Assembly: GCF_000005505.3 (NCBI RefSeq) | Contig: NC_016132.3 | Span: 40,128,914 to 40,192,913 of the forward strand | DNA: 64,000 nt | Origin: Brachypodium distachyon | Lineage: Eukaryota; Streptophyta; Magnoliopsida; Poales; Poaceae | Direction of reading: 5' to 3' | Part shown: piece after piece, positions 45,179 through 56,574 of the stretch | How positions within the stretch are numbered: the first letter of the stretch is position 1 | Layout: each line of letters starts with the position of its first letter | Program-made: the position numbers and the translations under genes | Notes under the pieces: generated by a model | Told to the model about the DNA's origin: nothing | The model's input: only the letters and a program-made list of their open reading frames with translations | The model's database searches: none

Positions 45179-45240
45179 CTGTTTAGGGTAGCATAGATGA
45201 GGAGACAGATAGAATAGAGCTAAGGATAACTAAACCCCCA
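45179..45240 (-). promoter_or_regulatory. Putative 3' splice site directly before K1 gag ATG
   Basis: Minus-strand sequence ends CTACCCTAAACAG/ATG, with pyrimidine-rich tcttagctctattctatctg-like DNA just upstream. The AG touches the gag start codon. The spacer from here to ORF0 (45241-45468) holds nothing else I recognise. Confidence 0.5.
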
Positions 45241-45468
45241 AAACAAGATATTGACTCAAGCATATAGCAATCATACACTCAATCATTCATAAAAGGGCTT
45301 TAAAAAGGATAGCAAATCGCACTTGTTCATGATGGGGTACTGCCCATAAGAAAAGAGTACGAGGAAAAGCAATCGTCCTACATTGCCATATACATAGATT
45401 GTATGGTCAATGACTAACTCGCAAGACTAAATACGATAATGTGATAAAGTCTGGGAGGCAACACTAAT

Positions 45469-46336
45469 CTAAGGAAGTGGGGCTGATGGTGCGGTCCCGT
45501 TTGCCTTCCTCTTGGAGCGGGTGTTGGTAGCAGGGGTGTCCATCTCGTGGACCTCCTGGGGCTCCTCCTCCTCAGTCGGTTCCTCCTCCTGAGGCTCCAT
45601 GTCCTGATCCTGTGGTGGAGGCGGGACCTGGACAGGCGCCGGTGCTGCAACTGGTGCGGTTGCGGCTGCGATGAACGCCTGGAACTGCTCGCAGTAGTAG
45701 CGAGCCTGGTCCCTCTCATACTGCAGCTGCTCGATGGCGTCTCCCATGTTGAGGACAGTGTTCTCCAACATGGCCTTGTCCTCAAGCCACTGGGTCTTCT
45801 CTCCCATCAGATTACCAACCTGCTCCTCGGCTAGGTCGGCCCTGGTCATCTCGTGCTCGAGGCAAGACTCCAAGTCCACGGTGTTTATCTCCATGTTCCT
45901 CGAAGTGGGTCGTCACTGGGGTTGCATTCTCGTCGTTGGTCGTAGCCACTGCCGAGCATGCATGGTTCCGCCTTCCAAAGAGGAGGAAGGGGGAGTCCTC
46001 GGGGAACTCGTGCCGATAGTCCCGGCACACCTGTGCGAAAGCGCACTGCATGGCAAACTGAAGGTCCTGCTCGAAGGTGGGGTAGCTGCTGATGAAGGTG
46101 ATGTCCGGCGTAGCTGGCGCAATCTCACGCCCGCGGATCTTCGCCTCGATCTCCCACCGTGGCTGCCATCCCTCGGGTGCGGCAGTCTCGACTCGGCCTC
46201 TGAACCTGGGTGGTGGCAGGTCGAGGAAAGCACACAGTGCCGCCAAAGGGGCATTGAACAGCTGGTCGTCGTCCGTGGAGGGGTAGTAGACGCGGGTGAA
46301 CGACGTTACATTGCCGAAAGGTGTTGGGCTTCCCAT
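45469..46336 (-). pseudogene. K1 ORF0, extra ORF upstream of gag
   Basis: About 289 codons from ATG 46334-46336 (MGSPTPFGNVTSF), with a 1-nt insertion near 45896 that splits it into two frames (46336-45812 and 45894-45469). The N-terminal 140 residues are folded-looking: FNAPLAALCAFLDLPPPRFR, WQPRWEIEAKIRG, FEQDLQFAMQCAFAQVCRDY. The next part is a coiled coil (LESCLEHEMTRADLAEEQVG ... LEQLQYERDQARYYCEQFQA-like heptads), then a Pro-rich stretch, an acidic Glu run and a basic RSKRK near the end. No standard retroelement domain is visible. Some rice Tekay-type elements (RIRE3/RIRE8 group) are known to carry an extra ORF before gag. Function is unknown. Confidence 0.7.
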
Positions 46337-46660
46337 CTATAGAAAACAAAGAAGGTAGATAAGGGAGTATCAGCGATATGATCAAATGGTCGAAATGTAT
46401 GAAGAAAAGATAGTAAAGGTGGTAGAGTGGAAATCAAGTGATGAACATTAATATTAAGGGTGGAAATGTAAATATAAAATTGGATGCATACTAATATGTG
46501 AATAACATAGCAACATGATTATAGTGGTGGATGGTATAATAATAAAAGAAATAAATATGCATCTGTGGTATACTATAATAAACATGCATGTGGTATAAAA
46601 CATGGTATTTGGTGTATATGTGGAATAAAACAATAAACATGTCATGCATATGTAGATATA
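46337..46660 (-). promoter_or_regulatory. K1 leader with 3' splice site directly before ORF0 ATG
   Basis: Minus-strand sequence reads ...CTTCTTTGTTTTCTATAG/ATG at 46337-46356, with a branch-point-like CGCTGATA about 33 nt upstream. It is a textbook plant acceptor abutting the ORF0 start codon. The remainder (46360-46660) is AT-rich leader without ORFs. Confidence 0.55.
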
Positions 46661-47686
46661 TGTCGCACCAGTGGCACCCGGGGTACCACCGCTGCGCGAC
46701 GCGTGGGCCCCTCCCCAGGTTCCCGGGAAGGTCTCATCCCGGGGAGCGCCGGCGAGCTCCCCGGCAAGCTACCAGCCCGAAAGGGGCTAGCGGGTTTTCT
46801 GGGAATATTCCCGCTAAGGCACCTCCCGGGAAGCTGCTTCCCGGGAGGAGGTTCCTGGGTGCGCTGGTCCCGGGTGCTTCCCGGGCCGATTTTGCGGGGA
46901 CTGGGGGTTCCCGGGCGCGTGCCCCCGCCTCGGGTCGTGGGGCCCACTGGACAGCGCCACACGGGCGCGTGACGGGCGCGGAACGCGCGGTCCTACCAAG
47001 GCAAGGGGTAAGGCACGCGGCTCAGTAAACGAGCCGACCGACGGGTAGTTACCCGTCCGATCCAAGGAACAGTGGTTGTCCAATCCTACCCTAGGGCCCT
47101 AGGCCCCTAGCAGCGGAGGTGGCACCCATGCATGCCACCAGCTCACCAGGGAGAGTTGCGTGCCTCCCCGTTGGACACTTGTAGCCCATGCACCGTGGCA
47201 CGTGTGGCATCCCCTTGTGTATAAAAGGAGGACCCATGCCAACGGTCAAGGGGGTTAGAGGGTTGACGGGTCAGACAGTTGGAGAGGTTAGTCGGTTGGT
47301 GAGTTAGTTGGTTCGGACGAAGCTCACTCGATGGATGTTTACTGGCTCCAGTAGGCAGCCGGCGGAGAGTAGTGAGCAGTGCCTAGCCACTGAGAGAAAG
47401 CCCGGGAGTTTGCCTGGCAACCTGTAAACATTTGATCCGTAATCAATATCAGCTCAGACAGGCAGGACGTAGGGTTTTACACCTCCGGGTGGCCCGAACC
47501 TGGGTAAAAAACGTGCGTGCGTCTGTTCTTGGACCAGGGCGTACCCCTAGCACTTTGCCTCGCCAGCCCCGTAGGGCCTCATCGACAGTGCCGGCGATCA
47601 TCTGGTCTCCACCCCAGACGCCCCTACCGAACCTAAAAGGGGGACGTGGCTGCACGCCCCTGGTGTCGGAGCACCGAGCGATGACA
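46661..47686 (+). mobile_element. Solo LTR of the Tat T2 family inside K1
   Basis: TGTCGCACC...GATGACA, 1026 bp, with perfect ATATA target duplications (46656-46660 and 47687-47691). A plus-strand TATA box (GTGTATAAAAGG) is at about 47217-47228, and the conserved R block gtttacacctccgggtgg-like is at 47457-47510. It closely matches both T2 LTRs and defines their true ends. Confidence 0.96.
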
Positions 47687-47849
47687 ATATAAATGCCAAG
47701 ATTTAGATGAATAGGGATAAGGAATAAAATGTCTATATATAGATCAGATAGAGTTAAGAAGTAGTCCTAAGGTCTGGTCTTTCGTTTGTCTTATCCTAAT
47801 CCAAACTAGGGTCACGTTCCTACAGGCAACACATTGGTCTGATACCATC
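47687..47849 (-). other. K1 leader with tRNA-Met primer-binding site
   Basis: Minus-strand TGGTATCAGA at 47838-47847 lies two bases inside the 5' LTR edge. It matches the initiator-tRNA-Met-complementary site TGGTATCAGAGC used by chromoviruses and copia elements. The rest is leader sequence. Confidence 0.88.
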
Positions 47850-50800
47850 TGAAGCGATCCTCCCCCTTACTAGGGGTCGATCTCTGTGCTTACTGTGCTA
47901 GTCCCTGGATCGACTCACTAGCACACACAGTTTCATGATGAAATATACAGAAACAAAGGTCAAAAGTACTTTATTACATCGCATCATCCAGAATTTAGAT
48001 AGTACTTACAACCTCGCATGACCTCTTGTCAGCATAAAACAAAAACTGTTTCAACATCATAAAACAATGTTTCAAATCTAGTGCAGCGGAAAAGGGTAGA
48101 ACATAAGGGCCACACTACTCCAAGGTGAGAGCATGTTGGAATGTAAGCACATGACCCACGACAAAACGACGAACCTCACTCATCGTCGGATCCACCTGCA
48201 TTGTTAATTGCAGCCACTACGTGGTCAATACATTTGAATGTATTGGCAAGTTCACCAGAGTTATAAAGGACCTACTAAGTACATGCATAATTTGGCTAGG
48301 AGGGGTTTGGCTATTTGCATAAAGCATCATTATTCAATCCAATCATTTTTAAACAAATAGTTTTGAATTCTATTGGACACGGGGTAGAAACACCCATGCT
48401 CCTATTAACCTATGCACATTGAGTAGAAACATCAATGCTCCTACCCAGTTCAAACCATTCATTTTATTAGGAAATTGGAATGAGTGAGACCTTCCTTACA
48501 GCCCCAATATCTAGTTGCTCATAATTGTCCGTAACCGGGGACACAGCTAACTACTTAGTTTGACACTCTCGAGAGATGGTACACTTTACCCACAAGAAAT
48601 CGACGTGTTAATCCCTTGGTGTCCTCTAGATGGAGTAGCAACGGCATCGATTACAGGAATTTTCAGAACATATTCCCCCAAACCACCTGAGGGACGCGTT
48701 CCAACCTACACTGCTACATACCGATGTCACCTCGGATCCGGCTTCATATTTCTTACATCCATCCTGGCAGAGCCCATAATACCATGGGGTGTACTAGAAG
48801 CTACTAAACAGGAAACTAGTCCAGTCTCTGGTTACCCCGGGTGGCATCCCACATTGTGACGCAGGCGCTCCCCGAATCGCACGGGGAGACAACCATGGAC
48901 GCTCCCGAATCACATGGAGAGACGACTCAGCGGGCCCCATAGAAATGGACCTAACGTCACGACATCCGAAAACTCAAAGCAGCCCACCCAGGACAATTCA
49001 TTGAATTACTTGTTTTGCCATACACTAGGAAAATCGTATTGGTGGTGAAGTCATGACAAGGGTATCTTATACTACCAAGACAGATCTTAGCTAGCATAGA
49101 TACAGTAATAATCCTAATAATGCAACTAATACAAACTAGTGCATAATAAAATAATGAGTAAATGATCAAAGTGAATTTGCCTTAATAGTAGTTGGTATTC
49201 AAACACTCTTCGCAATCACACAGTTCGCACTCCGAGAAAACTAAACAATAGAACAATGCATACATAAACACACCATACAAACAAAAAAATACGTATGCCA
49301 TGATGCAATGCAAAACATGTGACAAGAGCTTAGTTTATTTTATTTGGGTGTTCTACTGAAGCGACCGCCCCTGTAAAAGGGTTCGATCTCTGTGCTTTAG
49401 TGCTAGTCCCTGGATCGACTCACTAGCACACACAGTTTCAAGATGTAATATCATAGAACAATGGTCTCAATATTACAACGTATCATCCAGAATATAAATG
49501 GGTACTTACAACTCGCATAACCTCACGGGTTAGCTGGAAATAAAGCAATTGTTTAGCAGCGGAAAACGGAAGATACAAGGGCGCATCAACACCACGGTGA
49601 GAGCGTGTTGGAATGTAAGCCCGTAACCCAAACATGCAGAACGTACGTCTTACTCGTCGTCGGAGCTTCCTGCATCATCAAACGATGCAGCCACTAGGGT
49701 CAATACATTGATTGTATTGGCAAGATTCACTAGGAGTTATACCAGAGCCTATCAAATATATGCATAATGTGGTAAAGTGGGGTTCAAGCTATTTGCATAA
49801 AAGCTTAGTTATTGAATCCTATCTTTTAATCAAATAGAATTTTATCACTATTGGACACGGGGTAGACACACCCATGCTCCTATTATCCTAGAGCACATTG
49901 ATGTGGATTCACCAAGTGCCCCTACCCTGTTCAACCATCATTTTATTTAAGAAGTTAGAATGAGTGAGACTTTCCTTACAGCTCCACATCTAGTCGCTCA
50001 AATTGTCCGTTGCCGGGGACACGGCTAAGTACTTAGTTTTGACGCTCTCGAATGTACACATTCCCCACAAGAAACCGACGTGTTAATCCCTTGCTGTCCT
50101 CAGGGTAGAGTAGCAACGGCATCGATTACGAGATTTTCAGAGGTAATTCCCTAAACCACGAGAGAATCACGCTCCCCCTATACGGCTACCTCAGTACAAT
50201 TCCTCAGGTCTAGGTTCATACAACTTACTCTCTGGTCCTAATGGATAGAGAACAAGTTTAAATAATTTTATAGCAAGCCAACATGCTCAAAACTATTTTG
50301 AAACACTTCATTTGAAATTTAAACCATATTCAACCATTCTGTAAATAGCTACTGTATAAGTTATTCAAAACTGAAATTAAACAGTGCCAAAATATTCTAC
50401 ACGTTGTGACGATTCCAGAATGGTGCGGAACACAATTTTTGGACAAACGGTTTGAAAGATATAAAGGTTTGAAGTTACAGGGGCTTTTCTGCAAAAGTGC
50501 CTTATCCAAAACGGCCGAATTAAAATAAAAAAAAAATAAAACCGAATCTCGCCACGTGGCGAAACCTGACTGGCCCGGTTCTAGGGTTCCGGCGGCGGCG
50601 GCGCACGGGCGCGCGGGCACGGCGCGGGCGCATGGGCAGGCGGGCGCGCGGGCGGCGCGGAGGCGGCGCAGGGCGGCGACCGGAGGTGGCGCGACGAGCG
50701 GGCGGCGGCCGGCGCTGAGGAAGACGGCGGCGCGGCGGGCGCGCGGAGCGCCAAATCGGAAACGGCTCGCGTCAATGCGTTCGGAACGGGGAGAGGAGAG

Positions 50801-53228
50801 AGGCTAGGGGAGTGGCGCGGGGAGAACCTCACCGGAACGGCGGCGAAACGCGAAGAACGGCGATGGCAGCAACGAACTCCGGCGAGCAATTACTTTCTAA
50901 CCGGTGCGAAATTGGACGTGGGGTTTGGAGGAAGTGGAGGAGAAAAGCGAGGCCTTCGGGGTGACGCGCAAGGATTTGGAGAAAACGGCCCGAGCGCGGA
51001 GAAATCGGAGGTGGAGTCGTGGGCAGTTCGCGGGCGTGCGTGGCCGGATTTTTCGGACGGAGGTTGAAGATGACGCATGGGTGCCACCGGTCAGTGAGGG
51101 TGGCCGACCGGTTCGGGCCGGGCCGGTTCGGTTCGATCCGGTCCGGTCCGGTTTGACCGGTTCGGTCCGGTTTGACCGGTTTTTCCTTTTCTTTTATCTA
51201 TTTTCTGTTTTTGAACCTCAAAATTGATTCGGAGCTCCAAATCACTCCAAATAAAATGCAACAAAATTTGTAAAATCATATTTTCATATGATCTAACTTT
51301 TCGAGCAAAAACTTTCTCAAAATAAAATATTTAAAAATACATTTGCCTATAAAATGGCTTTTAGGGCCCTTAGGTTATCAAAACAAATTATTTTTCAAAA
51401 TACTTTCAAAAGCCAATTATGGGATAGCTCTATATATGCATTAAATCCCTTTTTACCACGATACCCTATTGGGTTAAAAATGCAAATACTCAAGAGCAAG
51501 ATCAAAGCCCAAAATCAAATAAAAGCATTTTTGCAAAAAGGGTTTTCTGGGCAAACTTTAGGGTTTTGAAGTGATCAAATGCAAGGGTGACATGATGCTT
51601 ATGATATGCAATGCATATGGAAAATTTTGAAAATTGGGATGTTACATCTACTGATCCTAAGCACAAATAATTTAAGCACATGCAATTAGGGTTTTAAACT
51701 AGTAACAAAGGTTAGGGTTTAAACCCTAAAATGAGGTTTTATTTGCATCTGCAAAATAGTTGAATTCAAAATATTTATTTCTCTATCCCATTGGACAGAG
51801 GACAATAAAACAAAATTTTGGGCACTGGTTTCATTCAAAAAGGACTCCTAAATAATTAGTTATGATTTAAAAGGCATTAAACCCTATTCTGTAATTTGAA
51901 TGTGATTCAAAAATCCAAAAAGGTGTGGTTCATTAAATTTGGCCAACAGATTTAAAGTTATGATCATTTGAAGTTACAGGGGCTTTTCTGCAAAAGTGCC
52001 TTTTAATTATTCCGGGGAATTAAAAATTACATTATCTTTTTATTTACGCAGTGACACGTGATGGCTCCTCATTGGTGCGTACCGGTTCGTTTAAGTGAAT
52101 AAGAACGATCTAATCTACACTGTTGATCAAAGATCGGACGGACGAGGGGCTAGGGTTTTACCGGGCGGCGGCGGCGGTCACCGGAGACGGAGGGGATGGC
52201 GGCGTGGGCACAGGCGTGGGGCGGTCGGACGCCTCGCCTAGGACGAAACGAGCTCGGCGGCGCGGGCGGCGGACTCCGGCGAGGTTCGGCGTCGACGTGG
52301 GCGGCGCTGCAGTGCATGAAAATGACGATGGAGCGCGTCACGGGGTGTGCAAGAGAGAGAGGAAAAGAATGGGGAAAGCGGCTTTGAGGTTTACTCACGG
52401 AGCTCGTCGGCGTGACGTGAAGACGGCGACGGTGCGGGCGCGGCTCCGGCGAAGAATCGGGGCGGCCTGGCGGCGCGATTGGCTGGGGAAGCAAGGGGGA
52501 AGAAGAGAGGAGGGCATGGGCTATTGATGGACGCGCTCGGGCTCGAGGATTAAGGGACGGAGCGAGGGGAATCCGGCGGTGAGCGCGCGGCGGCGAAGAA
52601 GGAAGGCGCGCGGCGGACGCGGGGCTTTCCTTCCGGGGAAGAAGCCCCTGACAGGTGGGCCCCACCTGTCAGCGGGTGCGGGCGCGGCACGGGGCGCTGC
52701 TGGGTGGGGCGGCGCGCGCCCGTGCGTGACGAATGGGCCGGTTCGGCCCAAAGTGGCCGGGCCGGTCCGTTTCTCCCTTTTTTTTCTTTTAGCCTTTTCT
52801 TTTTCTGCTTTCCTCATTTCTTTGGTATCTTTTGAGTTTGAACTCCAAATTGGTCCAAATAAAATCTAGAAAATTTGTAAAATCATGTCCTACCGTGATA
52901 CAACTTTTGGAAGTAGTTTCTCTTCAAAATAAAATATATAAAAATAGATTTGCCCTATAAATGCCTTTAGGACCATATATCTATTTAATTAAAATACTTT
53001 TTTTCAACTCCAAATAATTATCCAAAAATTATGGGATAGCTTATATATGCATTAAACCCCTTTTATGCATAAACCCTATTGGTTTTGAAAATTCCAAAGC
53101 TCAAATGGGTGTAAACCAAATCTTTTAAAGCCTTTTGAGATTCAAAATTTGAATTCAAGTATGCAATTGTGGCATGATGTTCATGGATGCAATGCCCATG
53201 TAAAAGTTTGAAATTTTGGGATGTTACA
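47850..53228 (-). mobile_element. 5' LTR of K1, interrupted by a solo LTR
   Basis: The segments 47850-49356 and 51647-53228 together match 37349-40664. Compared with the 3' LTR it lacks about 85 bp near 49040 and about 130 bp in the GC-rich block near 52220. The splice-donor match is at 52393-52398. The inserted solo LTR and one TCTAC copy account for the rest. Confidence 0.93.
49357..51646 (-). mobile_element. Solo LTR of K2 subfamily inside the K1 5' LTR
   Basis: TGAAGCGACC...GGGATGTTACA with perfect TCTAC duplications (49352-49356 and 51647-51651). Relative to the sister copy at 27440-30520, about 880 bp are deleted at about 50230. A minus-strand donor match CCG/GTGAGG is at 50827-50832. 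The GC-rich block runs from 50570 to 51180. Confidence 0.94.
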
Positions 53229-54145
53229 CTTGCATTGCTGTCGGCCAGTAGAAGCCGGCTCGAAAAGCCTTTGCCGCGGTAGCACGGCTTCTCGCATGGT
53301 GACCGCATGTGCCCTGATGTATGTCGATCAAAATCTCCCGTCCTTCCTCGGGTGGAATGCACCGTTGCAGGACGCCGGAGACGCTTCGTTTGTAGAGCTC
53401 TCCTTCCATGACGGTAAAAGGTTTAGACCGTCTAGCAATTCGACGTGCTTCTGCGATGTCTGCAGGTAGTTCTTGTCATATCATGTATGCAAGAAAAGGT
53501 TGCATCCATGCCGGCTCGACCATGAGCACCTCATCGGGTTCTTCTTCACCGGTTGCGACTGCAGGGTCGTCCGATGAGTTAGGGTCGAGAGGTTTTTGCT
53601 CACCGTCGATTAGTGTTGACTTCTTGGGACTCAAAGTATTCTTTTCTTTGATGGATCTCTGATGGATGATCTCTAGGAATACTCCGGACAGGATTGGGGA
53701 ACGAGTCGAGCTGATGTTGGCCAGACTGTCCGCTTCGTCATTGTTGTTTCGGCCAATGTGACGCAGCTCGCATCCGTCAAGCTGGCTTTCCAGTACATTG
53801 TAGAGATTGCGATAAGCAATCATGGAATCGGAGATGGCGTCACATGACTTCATCGTTTGCTGAACGACGAGGTATGAGTCACCGTATATTATGAGCCTCG
53901 TGGCCCTGTAGGCTTTGGCCATGCGCATGACATGCAAGAGGGCCTCGTACTCTACTTCATTGATTGAAAGGTTTTGAAAATGCATCTGAAGCACATAGCG
54001 AAGTCTATCACCTTTGGGTGAGATAACCACGACACCCGCGCCCGCACCTTCATGTCGCTTCGAACCATCGAAATACATCGTCCATAAGGTTGACATGTCG
54101 GGCGAGCCAGAGTTTGAGCCTCTGTCCACTCGAATTGAAGTGAGA
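53229..54145 (-). pseudogene. T3 archaeal-type RNase H and integrase N-terminus
   Basis: Read from the right: the tether FEWTEAQTLARP in one frame, then a 217-residue frame with WTMYFDGSKRHEGAGAGVVV (first catalytic Asp), INEVEYEALLHVMRMAKAYR (Glu), LIIYGDSYLVVQQTMKSCDA (Asp) and LRHIGRNNNDEADSLANISS (Asp). This is the second, archaeal-type RNase H of Tat elements and all four acidic residues are present. It continues through DEVLMVEPAWMQPFLAYMI into MEGELYKRSVSGVLQRCIPP and the integrase zinc motif DIHQGTCGHHARSRATAAKA to 53229, where K1 cuts it. RT and gag would lie further right and are not in the window. Confidence 0.92.
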
Positions 54146-56574
54146 TCGAGATAGGCAATCAGAGGGGGGGTGAATGATTGCGCGGAAGCAATTTAAAACT
54201 TTTCCCGAAAGTTCAAACCCTAAATCACCTTTCTGTCCGTGATAGTAAAACAGCCGTAACTTTTGATTGGATGAACCAAATGTTGGGAATATGCCCTAGA
54301 GGCAATCATGTATGATGTAATTCCCAATGTATTCATAAATATTATTAAGTTGTCCTTGTTTGAACATCTGATATGTATCATTGAATATGTGATTTGATTG
54401 TGGAACTATGTATTCATGTTGTTCATACTAAATTGTCCTTAGTCATTGAGGTTGTGCTGGACACATAACCTAGACTAATGTGAAAGTTGGCTGATGACTC
54501 GGTTCCACTTGTCATGGGCATGGTGATGTCATTCCAGCTTACACGGACTCGGCTAAAGAGTTTAGCGAGTCGGACTGACCCATATTGAGATGCAACGAGT
54601 AGGTCGTCATTTGCATGTCTCAATCAATGTAATCCTTAGACCTGAGGTTATCGCACAATCCGAGTTGTGGATCACCAACTTAGGTTCTGTCAAACGTTGT
54701 TCCGTAACAGGGCAGTTATAAAGGCAGAGTTCGGGTTGGCTGAGAATCAAGCTGTGTGATGTGGATAACCAAGATGGGATTTTGCCCCTCCGACTGGAAA
54801 GATATTCTCTGGGCCCTCTCGAGTGATATGATTTGGGAAGCATGGCCATGCGCGACTTGGTTAACTGTTAACCGGGTCGATCGACTAAGAGTTAGTCGGA
54901 TGAATCGTATATCACAGATCGAGAAGAGAGTTGAACTATTAAAGGGATGACGATTAATCGCCTATAGTTCGACAAGGTATATCGTGAGGCAAAAGGGACT
55001 AAGACGTATGTCACATTGGAAGGTACGTCGTCATGACTCGATGGTACTTGGGAGTCGGCACGTTCTGCTAGGAGCCGCTACCGATTGATCGATTGTGAGT
55101 CGGACTCCAATCGTGTCCAAGTTGCCATGAGCCTGCGGGGTCACACACTTAAGAGCGGGAGCAAGTATTTAGTCGGGTTGGACCCGAACTGGAATTGGGC
55201 TGACAATGCGAGTTGGACTCGCAGGGTGGATGGGCCACAAGGCTTGGAGCCCACTTCCACTCGGTATATAAGCAGGGGCGTGGGATGCCTAAGGTACACG
55301 GTTTTTCCACTCTCATGCGTTGAGAACCCTAGCCCGATTCAGTTCAACCGTCGCACCGGACCTAGCAGTCCGCCGCCGGAGCTCCTCCTCGCACGTGTGG
55401 ATACCGGCAGAGGTGCTGTACGTTCAGCACTTCGACGATCGCGGGATTGGATCGGCTGGATCGGATCGAGGGACTGCACTGCATCAAGGCGCCGCATCGA
55501 TAATCCGCAACTGCGCGTCTAGTGGTAATCCTCGTGGCCTTCTACCTCGGCTAGATCTTGGGAGTTCGCGTAGGAAAAGTTTTTTGTTTATCTCTACGCG
55601 TCCCTTCACCAAAAAATACGTATGAGTATGCAAAAGAAAGGTATTGAAATTATCTAACCAGCTCAAGAAGAATCAGCTCAATCGGACGTACCAATCAAAA
55701 GATATGATCAAATCAGTAACAGCTAACAGAAAGTTACGAGAATTAATCTATAATCGATTTCGAGGAATAACAAGAAAGATGAAGTAATCGCAATCTTCAC
55801 TTGATCTCGTGATAAACCTGCAGCAAAGTATTATGAACTCGTGATGAACCTGCACCAAAGTGTTAGAAAGATCTAGCACGAAGAATCCACGAAGATCCGA
55901 GAAGAACAGAGATGACACCGTCAACGAATCTCTTTATTGCAACGATGTCGATCGATTACAAAAGATGCAACCATGCATCCAAGAACGCTCCCAAGAATTG
56001 ATCTAGATCCAAAGCTCTGAGTTCCCTCACGTCCTTGCTAAAACCCTAGCTAGGATGCTCTCTATTTATAAGGGAAAATTCGCAACCCTAAACCGAGTCC
56101 GAATCCAACACGAACTCCTCTGTCCCGGTCGGTATTTTTCCCGTGGGGCCCGCATACGACCTTGGATTGAGATGACTCCAAAAGCAAAGTTATTCGTCTC
56201 GACGACGCGCACAACTTTCATGTGGCCACTTTTCCATCCGACGCCATCTTGATGATGCTACTGTTTAATTTTTAAACAGCTCTCATCCAGCCACGACTGG
56301 ACCTACATATTTTCACGTCGATGCCACTCCATGCCATCAACTCTTCTTGTGATGTCTTCAAAACTCGACCATCACATATCGAATATCTCCAATACCGTAC
56401 ATACCCGGTATAAACAACGTACGGCAAACCAGTGCCTTCCCGGATCATCGTAGCCTTCAGTTCCGTTGTTCCTTCGCACAAACGTTCCGCATGACCTTGA
56501 TCCTCGACCTCAGCTTCCTCCAAGCTTCGTCCCTCCATCCCGTCATCGACCACGTTCCTCTAGCTCCGACAACA
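54146..56574 (-). mobile_element. 3' LTR of the Sirevirus-like copia, holding a solo LTR
   Basis: The left edge is approximate: T3 coding sequence stops at about 54145, and a GAGGGGGGGTGAATG stretch starts this region at 54160-54175. The right edge is ACAACA at about 56574 (minus-strand start TGTTGTCGGAG). A minus-strand TATA box (CTTATAAATAGAG) is at about 56063-56075. Discounting the nested LTR and one target copy leaves about 1.1 kb. Confidence 0.65.
54281..55608 (+). mobile_element. Copia solo LTR (Angela/BARE-like start)
   Basis: It begins TGTTGGGAATATGCCCTAGA, the typical start of Angela/BARE-type grass copia LTRs, and ends CGTCCCTTCA. Perfect CCAAA duplications flank it (54276-54280 and 55609-55613). 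A plus-strand TATA box (GGTATATAAGCAGG) lies at about 55261-55273. Length is 1328 bp; no internal sequence. Confidence 0.94.

Larger units (their letters stand above)
37349..53228 (-). mobile_element. Nearly complete Tekay-lineage chromovirus K1 (Ty3/gypsy), with two nested solo LTRs
   Basis: Minus-strand order: 5' LTR 53228-47850 (interrupted), tRNA-Met primer site, leader (interrupted), ORF0, gag-protease, RT-RNase H, integrase-chromodomain, polypurine tract, 3' LTR 40664-37349. The target duplication is CTTGT (37344-37348) and CTTGC (53229-53233), and the T3 integrase reads on across it. The two LTRs are near-identical over long stretches apart from a few indels, so insertion is fairly recent. 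gag Q43 is TAG, and there are stops at 43741 and 42709, a frameshift near 41550 and one in ORF0, so K1 is not autonomous as it stands. Confidence 0.93.
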
